This document shows positions 21,390 to 33,850 of a stretch of DNA of 64,000 nucleotides, piece after piece. Each line of letters opens with the position of its first letter. Within the stretch, counting starts at the first letter, position 1. A model generated the notes under the pieces. It made no database searches. It saw nothing but the letters and a program-made list of their open reading frames with translations, and was not told the origin of the DNA. This DNA is from Meconema thalassinum (Eukaryota; Arthropoda; Insecta; Orthoptera; Tettigoniidae): assembly GCA_946902985.2 (NCBI GenBank), contig CAMPQE020000051.1, forward strand, positions 1,550,001-1,614,000, read 5' to 3'. The translations under genes and the position numbers were made by a program.

Positions 21390-24300
21390 ACGAGAGGAGC
21401 CAGTTCATTCATATGGCAAACTTCACTGCAGGCAGAAGGCAATATATCACGCAGATCGTAGTACCAAACTATTATTCTACACGACGGTCTTACAGCAAAT
21501 ATTACTGCAGCAAATAATTAATACTTCAGTGCAGTATTCTACGGAGGTATTGCTGTACTTATACCCGTGTTAAAATGCAAGTTATAGTCAGGCAAAAGGA
21601 AGGTCATATCGGTTTACACTTGAACCAGATATTGACCTGCTGCTAATCGCATTTATGTAGGGAAGCTGAAGCACATTAATCTACAATGAAGTCCAGAATA
21701 CTTTGACAAATATGGAAATCGCGGTGAACCAACCACGTGATACTCTAAAACTCGGAATGGAACTACGATACTACAAGAGATTTCACTCACATCTTGAAAT
21801 GCTCTCATAAACAACGATAATGGAAGGAGATTTGAAGCAGACCAAATTAGCTTGTAAATCATTACTGGGATGCAGCATGAAGATTGAACACGATAAGCTG
21901 AAGGGCAGCCGACGAAGCATGAAGATTCATCACGATAAGCTGAAGGGCAGCCGACGAGCCGAGAAGAAGCCAGGAGAACGAGGTGAGATCACCACTCTGG
22001 CCATTGATCTAGTTTCGCTGGTGACATCATGGGCGGACCACGGGTGGCTGAAACAGCTGTTTTTGAAGGTTTCGAGCAAAACTCTGCTTGTCAAAAGCAA
22101 GTACTCCAAGAATCTCGACGTTCAACATAAGGTAGCTGAAGCTGTCAGATTATATAACCCATGTTTGTAGTAGTAGTTTCTTTCCTGTGTTTCATTCTGT
22201 GATTGACCAACATTTTTATTATTATAATTATCAATTTTTGTAGATTCTTCAATTCCGTTAAATTTATTTTAATTGCCAATTTGTCATTCAGATTTAAGTC
22301 ACTTTGACGTTTAATGAGCGAATAACCATTTTTCAGATTTCAGATAGTATATTGTAAATTCATTAAATAAGCTTTAAATATGCGCAACGTTATTTTATAG
22401 TGAGATGGAACACGCATTGATAAATCTAGATACGGCACTGTAGGATAAGGAAGTCGGTATTTTCATGGAAAAATCCGGGAATAATCGAAACTTACGATGT
22501 TGATTCAAGTTTCAATCCCAATTACAAACTTACAGCGTGTAATTAAAGCCTACTTACACGACAATCAATTGTTAATAAATGAAAGACTTTAGACAAATAA
22601 ATCTAATTTATAATTAAATGGCAATGTGCAGTAGAGAAGGCAGATAGTTATTTGAAACTATACTGTTAATAAAATAAAGGATTAAACTATTTTTCCAATT
22701 AAGAAATGTTAAGAGAACATTCACATTGGTGAATTAAGGATTTAATTAGAGCGTTAAAGGGTCTCTATAATTTTGAATAAATTTATATTTCATGAAGGAA
22801 ACCTTCGAACCTCATTGATCAGAACATGTAATTAAATAACGAAAGGAAATGACAGGCGACATTTTATAAGTCGACCGGTGTCTGTAAAATAGGTCAATAT
22901 AGATTTAACTGAATTATATTCAGAATTTTGGAACACCAGAAGGAGAGGATGTGTTCGTATTTTTATTTCTTTGAATTCTTGCAGACTAGTCAAATTGTTA
23001 GTTACGGTATTATCACAACGAAATTTATACGCGGATTAAGGTAAATAAAATCTTCATACAAGATGTTTAAAAAGCTGTACAGATGTAGTTGAAGTTTGAA
23101 ATTTTGTAGCACGAGGAATAAATGTATCAGGATACTGGAAGTTTTTCTAGGAGTTGTGCATTATAGATAGAGTGCAATTGAAATGGTTGTTATAGTTGAA
23201 TTCCGTGCAAGATAGTGAACGTAGATGAAATTACGTTTTATTGAATAAGGGGGCATTGTGTAAATGTTTCCCGGTTTGTTCACAGATAGTGTAAAAATAT
23301 TATATTGCATCGAGTCAAGTGTCTGTACGGTATGTTAGAAAAGTAGAGCAACTATTTGTGTAATTTTTGAAACAGAAGTGTTGAATGAGAAAATAATGCT
23401 AAGCACTTTTAGAATCCACTATTTTACGTAACTGATAGTCTTGCAATGAATTACTTTAATATCGGAGTTATCACCAGTTAGGCGAAATTATTTCAGAGCA
23501 GTGCTAATCTTTACCATTCGGCACGAATGCTCATTTTGCAACGACTTGTATTAAATACTTTAACCTAGGAAAGCGTGGTGATTGTGAAAGAAAAATCTTA
23601 GAGATTTATATGAAATCGTGATAGAACGAAAATTAAACTAATTTCATGTAAGAAATTATAATTTGTGCTGACCACAAATTTGTGTACATTTGCACATAAG
23701 CTTTATAATTAATACTTGATAGTTAATATTTTAACCATTACAATTTTAGATTTGGAACCACGGTTCAAGGAAATGAAACGCAAACTGTATAGACTAGGGC
23801 AATGTCTAAACTAACGTCGTTTCATAATTTGATTTTTATTTCGTGAAAGTTCAAATGAATTTCACAAGGGTTTGATATTTTGTAAATCATTTTCATGTTT
23901 ATTGAGGTGCACAATTATGCACTAGATTTATTCTTGGGAGGAATAAGGGCTCGAATAGGGTGCTGAACTCTCCAATTTTTTTTCAGGACATAGTTATTGT
24001 CAGTTTGATTTTTTGTGTTAAAATTTTGTAGTGTCAAATGGGACACTAAGTCAGATTATTTGCGATAGGGACATTTTATGTATCATTCCTTAGTGAATAA
24101 CCGGCTGGCACCTTTTAGTGACTCAGTCAATTTTATTTTAACTGATCGCTTACTCATTCAATATTCTTCGTAAATGGTACTACTGGATAGCTGCAGGCGC
24201 CCACTATAGTTAGACCTTAACACCCCTCGAGATCGGAGTTTCTCGAATTCATTATTAAATGTAAATAATAGTAGAAGTATGTAGCTGTTCAGGTATTACT

Positions 24301-25065
24301 ATTTAAATCTGCACTATGCGATTCTAGAATTCCCAATTCTTACTTAGCAGACAACGCTAAGATATTTTGAGCTGGGTATTTGTGTGTCTGCAATCCTTTT
24401 CATCTCAGCGGATATAGGTGCTGATCGGAGGATTCGGGTGCAGTACAGAGGTACAACAAGCAAGTGACAACTCAGTGTCATGTTGTTTATACCGCCATCA
24501 TAACAAAAAACAATTGGCGCCCACCCAAATATTTTGAGCTTAAATCAAATTATGACTAAACTTATCAACCGATCTCTACCAAATTATGCAACAATATACC
24601 TTAATGTAGGAAGCGTCTTTTGCCTAAACTACAAGGTCATCAGCCAAATAGTTTCAGATTGCGGATGTATTAATCATGCAAGTTTTGTAGCCTAACTGTA
24701 ACTTATGATTCAACAAGGCCTGGCCTTACCAAATACACTCATCGTACATAGGGAGATTTAATCTGTCCTCAAGGAGGTGGCCGGTAGGATATTAGCATAT
24801 TAAAATAACCGCAGTAGTGACTAACAGCTGAGGCTGACGTGCCATACCGTGCTTGTCCGTGGCGTCCCGTTGAGTGGCCCTTGTTTGCTCGAAAATCCAT
24901 ATATTTTCCTAACTCCGAAAGATTATATCCTTTTAGGAATGTATTGAACAAAATTATACATATTTAGTGCCAAATGGTTTATATAAATAGGAGAAAACAC
25001 TAATCGTTGATTTCAAGACAAAATAATATGGAGTTGCACTAAACCAGTTGTTAACCAAGTGTTAG
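21390..25065. other. Long AT-rich stretch without recognised genes
   Basis: No transposon protein, RNA gene or exon could be supported. A plus frame at 21820-22170 contains a near-perfect 42-bp tandem duplication (21877-21918 and 21919-21960, word CACGATAAGCTGAAGGGCAG), so its peptide has a repeated HDKLKGSRR. I do not recognise it and treat it as non-coding for now. Confidence 0.45.
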
Positions 25066-25071
25066 AGTAGG

Positions 25072-25145
25072 GCACCTGTGGCTTAGCCGTAGCAACCTAG
25101 ACTCATAGTCTAGAGGTTCGTGGATCAAATCCCAGCATGTTCATA
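25072..25145 (+). tRNA. tRNA-Met-like pseudogene or SINE head
   Basis: The A-box-like TGGCTTAGCCGTAGCAA is followed by a perfect 5-bp anticodon stem (CTAGA/TCTAG) with loop CTCATAG, giving anticodon CAT. A degraded B box GGATCAAATCC comes next. The acceptor ends do not pair well, so it is a decayed tRNA or a tRNA-derived SINE head and not a working gene. Confidence 0.5.
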
Positions 25146-25149
25146 CTTT

Positions 25150-27280
25150 TCTACTTCGGTATTTTAGTATTTATTGATGTATAACTACTCACTCGTTATG
25201 TAATGTTAAGAATTTATATAATGTGTATTTGCAATCGAAAATATTTTGTATATATTGCGCCCGTTAACGCATGTTGACGCATGTTTGCACAGCTAACAAA
25301 TACCAAGATCCATGCTGAAAAGTAACTGAACATACCCTGCGAGCGGCGGGAAGAAGGTGAAGCAATATCGCTTATAATTACATTTATATGCATTTTAGAC
25401 ATTCCATAAATCCACAATTATTTAATCAACGTAATTCTGCTTATTTAAAATACGGTATACAACGCTTATGAGCGAAACCGTCAATTTACGAGGCTAACTC
25501 ATGTGCAGAGTGAACGCCATGTTTTGTGAAGACAGTACTTACTCGTTGTCTGATGAAGCAACATCTATGTGAATGTGAAGCACAAATAAGGACACGTTCC
25601 GTGAAGGGAATCCATGTGCTATGGATAAATCCGAGTATATTTGTCAAATGGACAGCCATCAGGGCATAAACTGATAATCGAATAATTGTGTGCAATTAAT
25701 AACATTTAATCTGAGAAATATTTTGATTCACGAAGTGAAAATTATGGAAGCGTGCAACGCAAACTCTAAGACCACATGGCCGCATCCAAGCGTTATGTAA
25801 ACTGTGAATTGATAAACTGTGTAATTCCACAGGAATATTTGTATGTTTTACCGGATGGGCAGTGGTTATGAATTTTGATTTTGTGTAAATAATTCGTGAA
25901 GGTAACGAGTGAGCGTTGCACAAGTGATAACTTAACGCCAGTGGCGGAGTGAAAACGGGCAATTTATTACCGCACTTTAGCATCAGTGAGTGCAAGTTTT
26001 CTTTATACATGTGCAATATTATCACCAACGGCAACATTATAATCCTACTGAAATATCAAATCATGGTATATAACCCCTACCAAGAAATGCAGATGGATAG
26101 TTAAATCATGCCTGGGGAATTGACAGCGGAAGGTGACCGGAAACAATGAGAAAATGATTTAAAACCGTAGAGGAGACCACTTACAACATCTCATGGCGGG
26201 TCTCGAACCGACTGTCGCTGCATCTGTAAGTCAGATCTTGTATCAATAGCGTTAATTGTAATGAGTTGGAAACAGTAGATTTAATTTTAGTTTGGTTTCA
26301 TTTTTCGGTGCACAATGCAGGTAGCTATTATAAGAAGACGTGTGGAAAGTTACAATTTTGTTAAAAATTTATAAACGCCAGGAAGGCTGTATTTTCAATG
26401 TCCATTTCTTATCGATCCAAACAGTTATTAACAACTTTTATTTTGTCAAGCTGATGAAAAAGAAACTAGTTTTGGCAGGTGTTAGACCAAGGCCAAGGTT
26501 ACATGTGTAAGCCAAACCACTACACAGCACACTCGATTTTAGGTAGTGCATTATTATTTATTTAGAAGGCTGTGACATTCTTAGCATTATTATAAGCGGA
26601 ATGCAGAGTTCCGTTATTCAGATTTGTTGGCCAGATCAATACTTGAAATCAGGTTTATTTCTTTACGAGAAGCCAGACAAGCAATGAATGCAACAGTATT
26701 TTGTAACTAGAGAGCATAGGTTCGACCTCATTCAGGGAAGAGGCAGTTTAATAAATGCACAATCTCACATTTTAGTTTGTATCAGAAGCCTTCATGTTAA
26801 TTCATAGCGTTGTTTGAATGTGTTTTACCCACTCATAATCTTTATGACCAGTATTTACAACGTGTATAATTTAGGAATCCACACTTATTGTAATTAACAT
26901 TATTAGAGTATTATTGACATGAGTCGTGATGGTGGATCAATACCTCCGACATGTTATTGTGGTCATACCGGTGGTAATGAACTACTGCAGTCGTACCTAA
27001 CCGAAGGGCGCCAGGATGGATGAATCCGTAATTGTAAGAGTGAGACACAGGGTGTCTAATAATAAAATGAAGTATTGGTGGAGACACACGGTGTCTATTA
27101 AATTATTAAGTTATTATGCATTAGTTGGATACACACGTTACCTAAGTACACTGAACGCTTTTTAAAGGTCCCTCAACTGAACAACTATACTGTGATGAAT
27201 AAATAATTTGTGTGAAGCTTTAATAATCAAAGATAGGATTTTGTAAAACTAAACAAATCTCATAATTCCCCCTGAGCCTA
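25150..27280. other. AT-rich DNA without recognised genes
   Basis: Frames at 25214-25417, 25486-25695 and 25696-26037 on the minus strand carry no motif. A small inverted repeat built on GAGACAC/GTGTCTA occurs at 27043-27102. A box-B-like CGGGTCTCGAACCGACT near 26198 suggests an old tRNA-derived SINE. Confidence 0.4.
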
Positions 27281-27289
27281 AATAAAGAT

Positions 27290-29475
27290 AATAAAAGGAG
27301 GAGGGTGAAACATGGTCAACGGTCTCAAAGGCGGATGAAGAATTTCAGTTCCCAACGGCAGAGAGAGAGCGGAAGAACTTAGTGGAGTAAACCACAAAAA
27401 AACAATCATTTCGGACTAACAATCCGATCTTATTTCGGAATTTTATTTCCTACACCTACGCAACACAATTTCATATGCAGAATGGAAATGTCGCTAAATG
27501 AGAACACTACCGCAGGTGGTAACTTGAAAGAGAAATCCACCATTGCAGTAGGCCATGCATCGGGACCTAGGATTCTGGGGAGTCCCACCACCTGCATACA
27601 AGATGAGTCGGAGTGTCTTGAAACACCCTCCAAATTGAAATTCAAGAGGAAATACTTCATCGGGACCATTAACGTCAACTCACTCCTGCTAGTCGGAAAA
27701 CAGAAAGAATTGGAAAAGCTCCTGGACGACCAACAAATCCAGATTTTGGCTGTACAAGAGACCAGATTCCTAGATGACCACATCATGGATATAAAGCACT
27801 ACAGAGTATTCAAAGGAAAGCCAGCAATAAAGATAATGGCTAACACCCCTCTCCTTGGGACTGCCTTCTACATAAACAAAACCATAGTGGATGGTGTCAC
27901 AGACATTTCATCTAAATCTGAGATATTATCCCTATTGACAATCAAGTGCAAAAACAGGAATTATACTCTCATAAATTTCCATGCTCCTATCAACGAAGAC
28001 AACAAGAAGAACCCACAGAAAGTCGATGACTTCTGGGACCTCTTAGAAACAGAAATCGCTCGGATACCTTCGAACCATATAAAAATCCTTCTGGGAGACT
28101 TCAACGCACAAATAGGGACAGAAAAAATACAGAGATATAGTAGGAGACTATCCAGCACACAGGAGGACAAACAAGAATGGCGAACGGCTCCTTGGACTCT
28201 GCAAAATCTTCCAGTTGAATCTCATGTCGACTCATTTTCGGAAACTTCCAAGAAAAGCAAAGACATGGGTATCTCCAAATCCCAACCTAGGAGAATTCCA
28301 ATTAGACCATGTAGCAATATCAAGGACAAATACTAGGGAGGTGATGAATGTTAAAGTGATTAGAAATTGTAAAATTGACTCTGATCACTATCTCTCCATA
28401 GCTAAAATACGTTTTCTTCCACCAAAACAAAAGAAGGATTATCACCATTACTATTCAACTGTGTCCTCGAGAGGATTGTGAGAATTTGGAATTCCGAACT
28501 TGAAAATCAAGAGATAGCCCCGATCTGCGTAGGACGAAAAACGGGAGGAATCAAAGTCAATTGCTAGGCTTTCGCTGATGATTTTGCGATACTTTTAGAG
28601 AACCTAGAAGAAGCGGCTGTTCAGATCAACCTCTTAGAAAAGATCGCTAGCAAGACAGGACTTAGGATCTCGAAAGAGAAGACCAAGTTCATGATGAATG
28701 ACAAATATGGACCACAATTCCTTGAAACAGAGATTGGACGGATTCAGAGGGTGAAAAAGTTCAAATACCTCGGTGAAACCATACAAGAGAACGGCCTAGA
28801 GAAAGCTGCTGTAGAAGATCGTATCTCAAAAATGGAAAGAGCTTATGGGCTAACTAAAAACATCTACAACAAGAAATGCATCTCATGGAATGCCAAACTA
28901 AAACATTACAACACGGTAGTAAAAACAGAATGCCTGTATGTCAGCGAATGCCTCTCGATGAATTATAAGTTGGAGAAGCTAGAGATCCTAGAAAGAAGAA
29001 TACTACGGAAAATCATGGGCCCAGTCCAGACTGAAACCGGCTGGAAACTTCGGACCAACAATGAAGTCTATAAAAATGTGGAGAGAATCTCAGAGACCAT
29101 GAAGAAGAGGAGGTTATCGTTTCTCGGACACTTGTACAGAATGGCCAAAACTAGACTAACCAAACAGTTATTCGACTACCTGTGGAACAAGAAGACAACA
29201 ACGACATGGATTAAGGAAGTTCGAAAAGATCTCGAAAATTCCAACATCCAGGAAGTTCAGATGTCAAACAGGGAAACATTTCGGTACATAATTCAAAATT
29301 TGGAAGGGTTTCACGTCACAAGAACCACAAAGAAGGGAAGAGCCTGGAAGGATGAGCAGAAGAAACAGCATAGCGCCCATATGAAGGAGTACTGGAGGAA
29401 GAGGAAACTTCAGGCAAAGAAAAAATGAAATTGTAGCGTGATCCGAAGTGGTCAATTCGCAAATAAATAAATAAA
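27290..29475 (+). mobile_element. Internally deleted LINE (family X)
   Basis: Endonuclease plus reverse-transcriptase element ending in an AAATAAATAAATAAA tail near 29470. The endonuclease frame begins at 27482. It shows INVNSLL, VQETRF (catalytic E) and LLGDFNAQIG (D, N), then shifts frame near 28200. The endonuclease end LDHVAIS and SDHYLSIAK lies at 28290-28400. About 28447 the sequence jumps straight to RT palm sequence (LFNCVLERIVRIW, AFADDFAILLE with a stop before it), so the finger part of RT is deleted. The carboxyl frame 28691-29428 (KKFKYLGE, KKRRLSFLGHLYRM, LTKQLFDYLWNKK) is intact. It belongs with the minus-strand element at 35460-37333. The clade was not determined. Confidence 0.88.
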
Positions 29476-29878
29476 AATCTGGACCAAATGTCGACACTTA
29501 GTTATTGTTATTTTAGATACATTTTGATACATTTTCTCATGAATAGTTGACAACCAATTGGTGATGTGATAACTGTAGCACACACATCAGATTGGTAGCA
29601 ATATGAGTCGAAGTAATTGTTTAATTACCATCGCATTTGCAGGCTTTACTATTTTTTCTACTTTACTAACACTCTGAAACTATGACCGTTTGTTACAAAC
29701 AGTAACAAATCGAGTACGCAGGCAGTGCCAATTGCACAACCATAGGAGTGCTGAATTATTGTATACATTTGTGTTGTATTAGCATTGCTCTTTTTTTATT
29801 CTGCAACATTGTGCACATAGCTTGATTTTCTTTGTAATAAACGCGTCTCGTTTATTAATTAATGATATTTAGGACTAC
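29476..29878. other. Spacer between LINE and DNA transposon
   Basis: AT-rich with no recognised feature. Confidence 0.4.
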
Positions 29879-30502
29879 GTGAGGTGAGAACCAGAGGGTT
29901 CTATCTACACTTTTTGAGCATTTTGATTTTTTCGTTGTAAATGGTACTGGGAGACATGTACTATCGTTATCCATGACGGCAACATCCATATCATTCACCA
30001 TTTCCAGACAATAAGCAGGTAAATTTGGTTCTATCTGCAACAGTTTGCTAGGCTGAGAACCAGATAGTTCTATCTGCAGAATGTTAGTAGACAGTACACA
30101 CTGGATCAGCTGTTTGGAGTTGCTCACTTCTGTTTGGCTATAACTCTTAAGAAGTCCAGGAAGAGATGGCATAACCCTCAACAATATAAAAAAAAATATT
30201 GAAAAGTGACTGCGACAAAGTGGTGGCTGTGAAGGTAGCAAAACATACAGACTGTATGTGCAAATTTAAGTGTTATCATAAGATTTTTAGAGATGACCGG
30301 AATTCCATAATGATTTCATTTTATTCATTTCAAGATATGAGAAAAACATCATATTTTACAAAACTCCGAGTGTAAATCTTCTCCGAGAACCATGAAAGTT
30401 GACCGTAAGAAACGTAAGTCGTTCTCTTACTTTTTGCAAGTGAATGGCACGCAGGTAAGAGTGTGCAAGAGACCTTGTTGGTCAGTCAAAAAGTAATATA
30501 CA

Positions 30503-30925
30503 ATGTGCATTCTAACAAAGGTAAAACATCCTGGACTCCAAAATCCAATGAGAGAGGAAAGAAAACAAGAGAGGATTTCCAAAAATTGTAAAGATTTTGT
30601 TAAAAAGCACGATGAATCATGTCCAAGGGCAGAGTCGCATTACTGCAGGGCTGTGACACACAAGGAATACTTAAGTCCTGATTTAAATGTAACTAGAATG
30701 TACAAGATGTATAAAGAAGTTTGCATACAGAATTGCTATAAAGCGGTAACACTGTCAAAGTACTTGTCAATATTTAACACTGAATATAATCTGGACTTTT
30801 TAGCATCAAAATCCGAGTTAGTTTAGTTAGTTATTGTTGTTTAAGGAGCGGAACTACGAGGTCATCTGCCCCTACCAAAATCCGATCGGTGTGACCTTCG
30901 TGAGGAATTTGGTTGGTTGGTTCCT
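30503..30925 (+). pseudogene. Transposase-like remnant, family unnamed
   Basis: The frame 30503-30826 encodes a basic protein segment with KVKHPGLQNP, ESHYCRAVTHKEYLSPDLN, KMYKMY-like periodicity and YLSIFNTEYNLDFL. This order (SHYCR...YL...MY..Y....YL.IFN..YNLDF) matches, from memory, a protein family common in arthropod transposons that I cannot name with certainty. The frame is cut by a short insertion (30812-30889) flanked by the 9-base repeat AAAATCCGA. Reading resumes after it with DRCDLREEF near 30893. Being inside 28-bp inverted repeats supports a transposase role. It is broken. Confidence 0.55.
30812..30889. mobile_element. Short SINE-tail insertion with target-site duplication
   Basis: GTTAGTTTAGTTAG followed by GGAGCGGAACTACGAGGTCA is inserted in the transposase-like frame. 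AAAATCCGA lies directly on each side, a 9-base target-site duplication. Relatives occur at 477-533 and 9268-9335. Confidence 0.75.
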
Positions 30926-31060
30926 CAGTTAGGGGCTGCGACAACGCGGTCATGTAGCCCCGTGTACATTGGGTGTGTGTAGAATCTGTCTGATAACCGG
31001 TGTTTTTTGTGATGACTGTATTAGTGTGTGCTTCTGTTTCTTAATTCAAGTAAGGACCGC
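30908..31060 (-). mobile_element. SINE fragment (family of 61015-61365), minus
   Basis: Contains TAGCCCCGTGTACATTGGGT and TCTGATAACCGGTGT. These are the reverse complement of the 3' part of the SINE at 61015-61365. The tRNA-like head is missing. Confidence 0.65.
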
Positions 31061-31244
31061 ATAATTTGAATTTCTGAAGTAGTTCCTACTTTTGCCGCCA
31101 AACGCCACCGTCGACAAATACTAGTTCAGAACTTGGCTACTAGACGCCACCGCAGTCTGCTCCTGGCGACGAACGTAGGAACCTGAGCGTTGTTTACATT
31201 TTTGACCTTATTTAGCTTCAGACAGGTGTAATTAGTGGAAGGTT

Positions 31245-31425
31245 CTTTAACATGCCATAAATCTATGACATGGGACCGCCGGCTTTACTTCCCCTCCGAA
31301 GGAAGGCATACTGAGGGATTTTAACGCTCTTGAAAAATCCGACGGCTTCGGCCGGGTTTGAACCCGCTATCTTGGGCATAGAAGCTCAGCATGCTACCGA
31401 CTACACCACCGAAGTCGCCTACTCA
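31245..31425 (-). mobile_element. tRNA-derived SINE, minus, different family
   Basis: In minus sense the head GGCGACTTCGGTGGTGTAGT continues CGGTAGCATGCTGAGC (A box) and reaches CGGGTTCAAACCCGG (B box). The body then runs to about 31245. It sits inside the inverted-repeat transposon. Confidence 0.75.
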
Positions 31426-31890
31426 GGAGTGGAATAAAGTCAGGATACCGAAGAGTAGAACCAACAGGACTGGTTAAAGTACCAAACCGACTTCCAGAAG
31501 CAAGAGTTTCTATATCATGGAGGAAAATTTCAAAGGAGAAGACTACAGATATCCATTCCATGATGAAATGGATGCCCTCTGACGATGTAGAGCTCTACAA
31601 AGCAATTTTGAAATGAAGAACCTTATGACTCCAACATCTTATGCAAATTTTAGAGCCAAAAAGTTGTATCTGCATGCAAACTTTGGAATATGTCATTAAA
31701 ATACCTATGTTATCTATGTAATTGTAATATTTGGTGTTAATTAATTCAAGTAGAAACTTGTATTATCATTTTGAAATACTTTGCAAAGACCTGGCTTCAA
31801 TACTACATACTTTATGCAATTCCAAACTTCAAACACCTCTCCTGAAAAATTAACTTAAGGTCAGATAGAACCCTCCGGTTCTCACCTCAC

Positions 31891-32519
31891 GACTAGCTAA
31901 ACACATAAATCTAAAGATAAATGTTAGAGATGGCATCCCATCATAGCATAGGACCAATTTTCCCCTTGCTGTTAAATGTAAATGTTTCTAGTATTTATAA
32001 ACAAGTAAATGTCTTGTTTTGCTGTAGATTCTTTGATGTTTGATCCTACCGTAGTCATTTTCGATGTAATTGCTTAGTGCTGATCCTACGTGCCATTCTC
32101 TTAGCTTGTTCGTTCTTAGTAGAATTTTTTATTAGGACCATGAGAGTAATTTAGATCTTGATTAGGACTTTTTTATATTTTCTTTCAGGGCAGAATAGAA
32201 TCGGTCTAGCCGTTTGCAACTCTCATGCTAGGCTAGGGATCTATTCTGAATAAAATTTATTCGTGATTTTAGCATAAGACTGACCTCTCTTTTCTTGTTT
32301 AGTTTTGTTATCGATGCATTCCTCTGAGCTGTTTAAAGATCGAGCCTCACCAATTCCCGATACCCCCGAGTGCAGACTTTAGTGCAACACCAGCCTAAGA
32401 ATGTGTCGTCCTCTATACTTGTGTGTTAACTGGAAGAGGGTCTCGGAAGGGTCATTTGAAACCGGTGACTCCCTGAAACCTTCGGCCAGCGGGCACAATA
32501 TATATACTTATCCCTCAAC
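31891..32519. other. Unassigned DNA
   Basis: No gene recognised. Several AATAAAATTTATT-like words lie near 32250. It may include the upstream part of the LINE remnant that follows. Confidence 0.35.
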
Positions 32520-33030
32520 GAGACTGGCCGCATTTTAACAGGTAGCCTACGACCATCTCCAGTTGACAAAATCTACCATCTTGTTGGCATAGCAACCCCG
32601 GATATTAGACGAAGAATAGCTGCATCTCATGTTTGGAAGTGAAACATCACATCCCTTGCTGAAGTTAAGATAGAGCTTTCTTCGAACAACTGAGACAATT
32701 GCAACATCTTCCGCTCGCCGTATAGAACTATAGCGAAACAGGACAACTGGAAGTAATGGCCAAAACCCAAAGGAAGAGCCGCCTACTGGTTTTCAACTAC
32801 CTTACCAGACGTGGAAGAATTTGAACAGACTGCGAACTGGAGTGACGCGGTGAAAATAAAATTTGAAGCGGAGTGGCTACATTACAGAAAATGCAACCTG
32901 CGATTTCAAGATACAGAACACCTCTTGGTCTGCCCGATATTGCCTGAAGCCTCCACGCTGGATGACCTGGTCTCAGCAAATGCTCCTGTAATCAAGACTG
33001 TGGAATTCTGGGCCTCAAAATCAATTTGAT
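32520..33030 (+). pseudogene. Carboxyl end of a LINE polyprotein
   Basis: The plus-strand frames read TGSLRPSPVDKIYHLVGIAT and PDIRRRIAASH, then after breaks DTEHLLVCPILP and DDLVSANAPV...FWASKSI followed by a stop at 33028. The LRPTPVD.IY.L.GIA.PDIRR and EHLLxCP...FWA blocks are familiar from the 3' ends of insect non-LTR retrotransposon ORF2 proteins. Stops near 32640 and frame changes show decay. The clade was not assigned. Confidence 0.7.
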
Positions 33031-33535
33031 ATATACAAAATATGTATGTATATAGTAAAATTCAATATGATTTAAATTTGTAAACAACTGTATTGTACTA
33101 TCCTGGATACGAATATATATATATATATGTATACTAGTGGGCCCGTGCGAGCTTTCGCAACGTGAATGTAGGTTTATGGGGTAGTAGAGGAGCAGTATGC
33201 CGTGCTCCCGCCAGATGGCTGCCGCCGCCGTGCTGCCCTGCGCTGCCCTGCGCTCTAGCGGCAGGCTCGCCAGGTTACGGTGCTCTCATTGTAAATGTAC
33301 ATTTTAAAGGTATTTATTTAATTGCGAGGCATTTAAAGTGGAAGCGAGTGTGTTTCGGGCACACACGGGGTTATGCGGAACCTGTAGGTACCCCATATGT
33401 GTAGGTTGGTGTTAACAGGACCTTATTTTCGATACAGAACCAGAATGGGACCGTAGCAGAATAATATAGGGAGGATACATGCACATATAACACCACATTT
33501 TCCAACACTCGACTACAGCGATTAAATTTCGTTGC
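33031..33535. other. AT microsatellite and GC-rich repeat-like DNA
   Basis: TA repeats lie at 33112-33135. They are followed by GGGCCCGTGCGAGCTTTCGC, which can form a hairpin, and a CpG-rich stretch at 33190-33275 rich in CTGCCCTGCG. No exon is supported. Confidence 0.45.
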
Positions 33536-33549
33536 CCTTGATCCGCGGT

Positions 33550-33850
33550 AGAGTCGATTGTTGTTGTTGTTGATTCTATAGGGGTTTGCGGCATCATGGT
33601 TTTGTAGCCCCGTGTACTTCAGTGTGTGTTGAATTTCTCTGGTAACCTGTGTCACTGTGATGTATGTAGGCTTGCAAGTGTGTGAACATTGATACGAAGA
33701 AAGATTTGGGTAGACAGCTGTTGTTGTTGTTTCATTTGAGAGGCATGGAAATCATGGTCATTTAGCCGCGTGCACTTGCGTGAGTGTTTAATTGTGTCTG
33801 ACAACCTGTATTATTGTGATGGCTGTATTAGTGTGTGTATATATAATTCA
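33550..33850 (-). mobile_element. Two SINE 3' fragments in tandem, minus
   Basis: At 33550-33690 and 33718-33850 a TTGTTGTTGTT run (the reversed CAA tail) leads into GTAGCCCCGTGTACTTCAGT or its variant, then TGGTAACCTGTGT or TGACAACCTGTAT. Both match the 3' half of the 61015 SINE in reverse complement. Neither carries the head. Confidence 0.75.

Larger units (their letters stand above)
29879..31890. mobile_element. DNA transposon with 28-bp terminal inverted repeats
   Basis: The left end starts GTGAGGTGAGAACCAGAGGG and runs to 29906. Its reverse complement is at 31863-31890 with one mismatch in 28 bases. The adjacent hexamers GACTAC (left) and GACTAG (right) look like a slightly mutated target-site duplication. 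Inside, a plus-strand transposase-like remnant begins at 30503. The interior also holds SINE insertions at 30812-30889, about 30908-31060 and 31245-31420. The superfamily is not assigned. Confidence 0.78.

Noticed and set aside
25072..25145. A functional tRNA-Met gene
   Set aside because: The anticodon arm is good but the acceptor stem does not pair and the B box is degraded.
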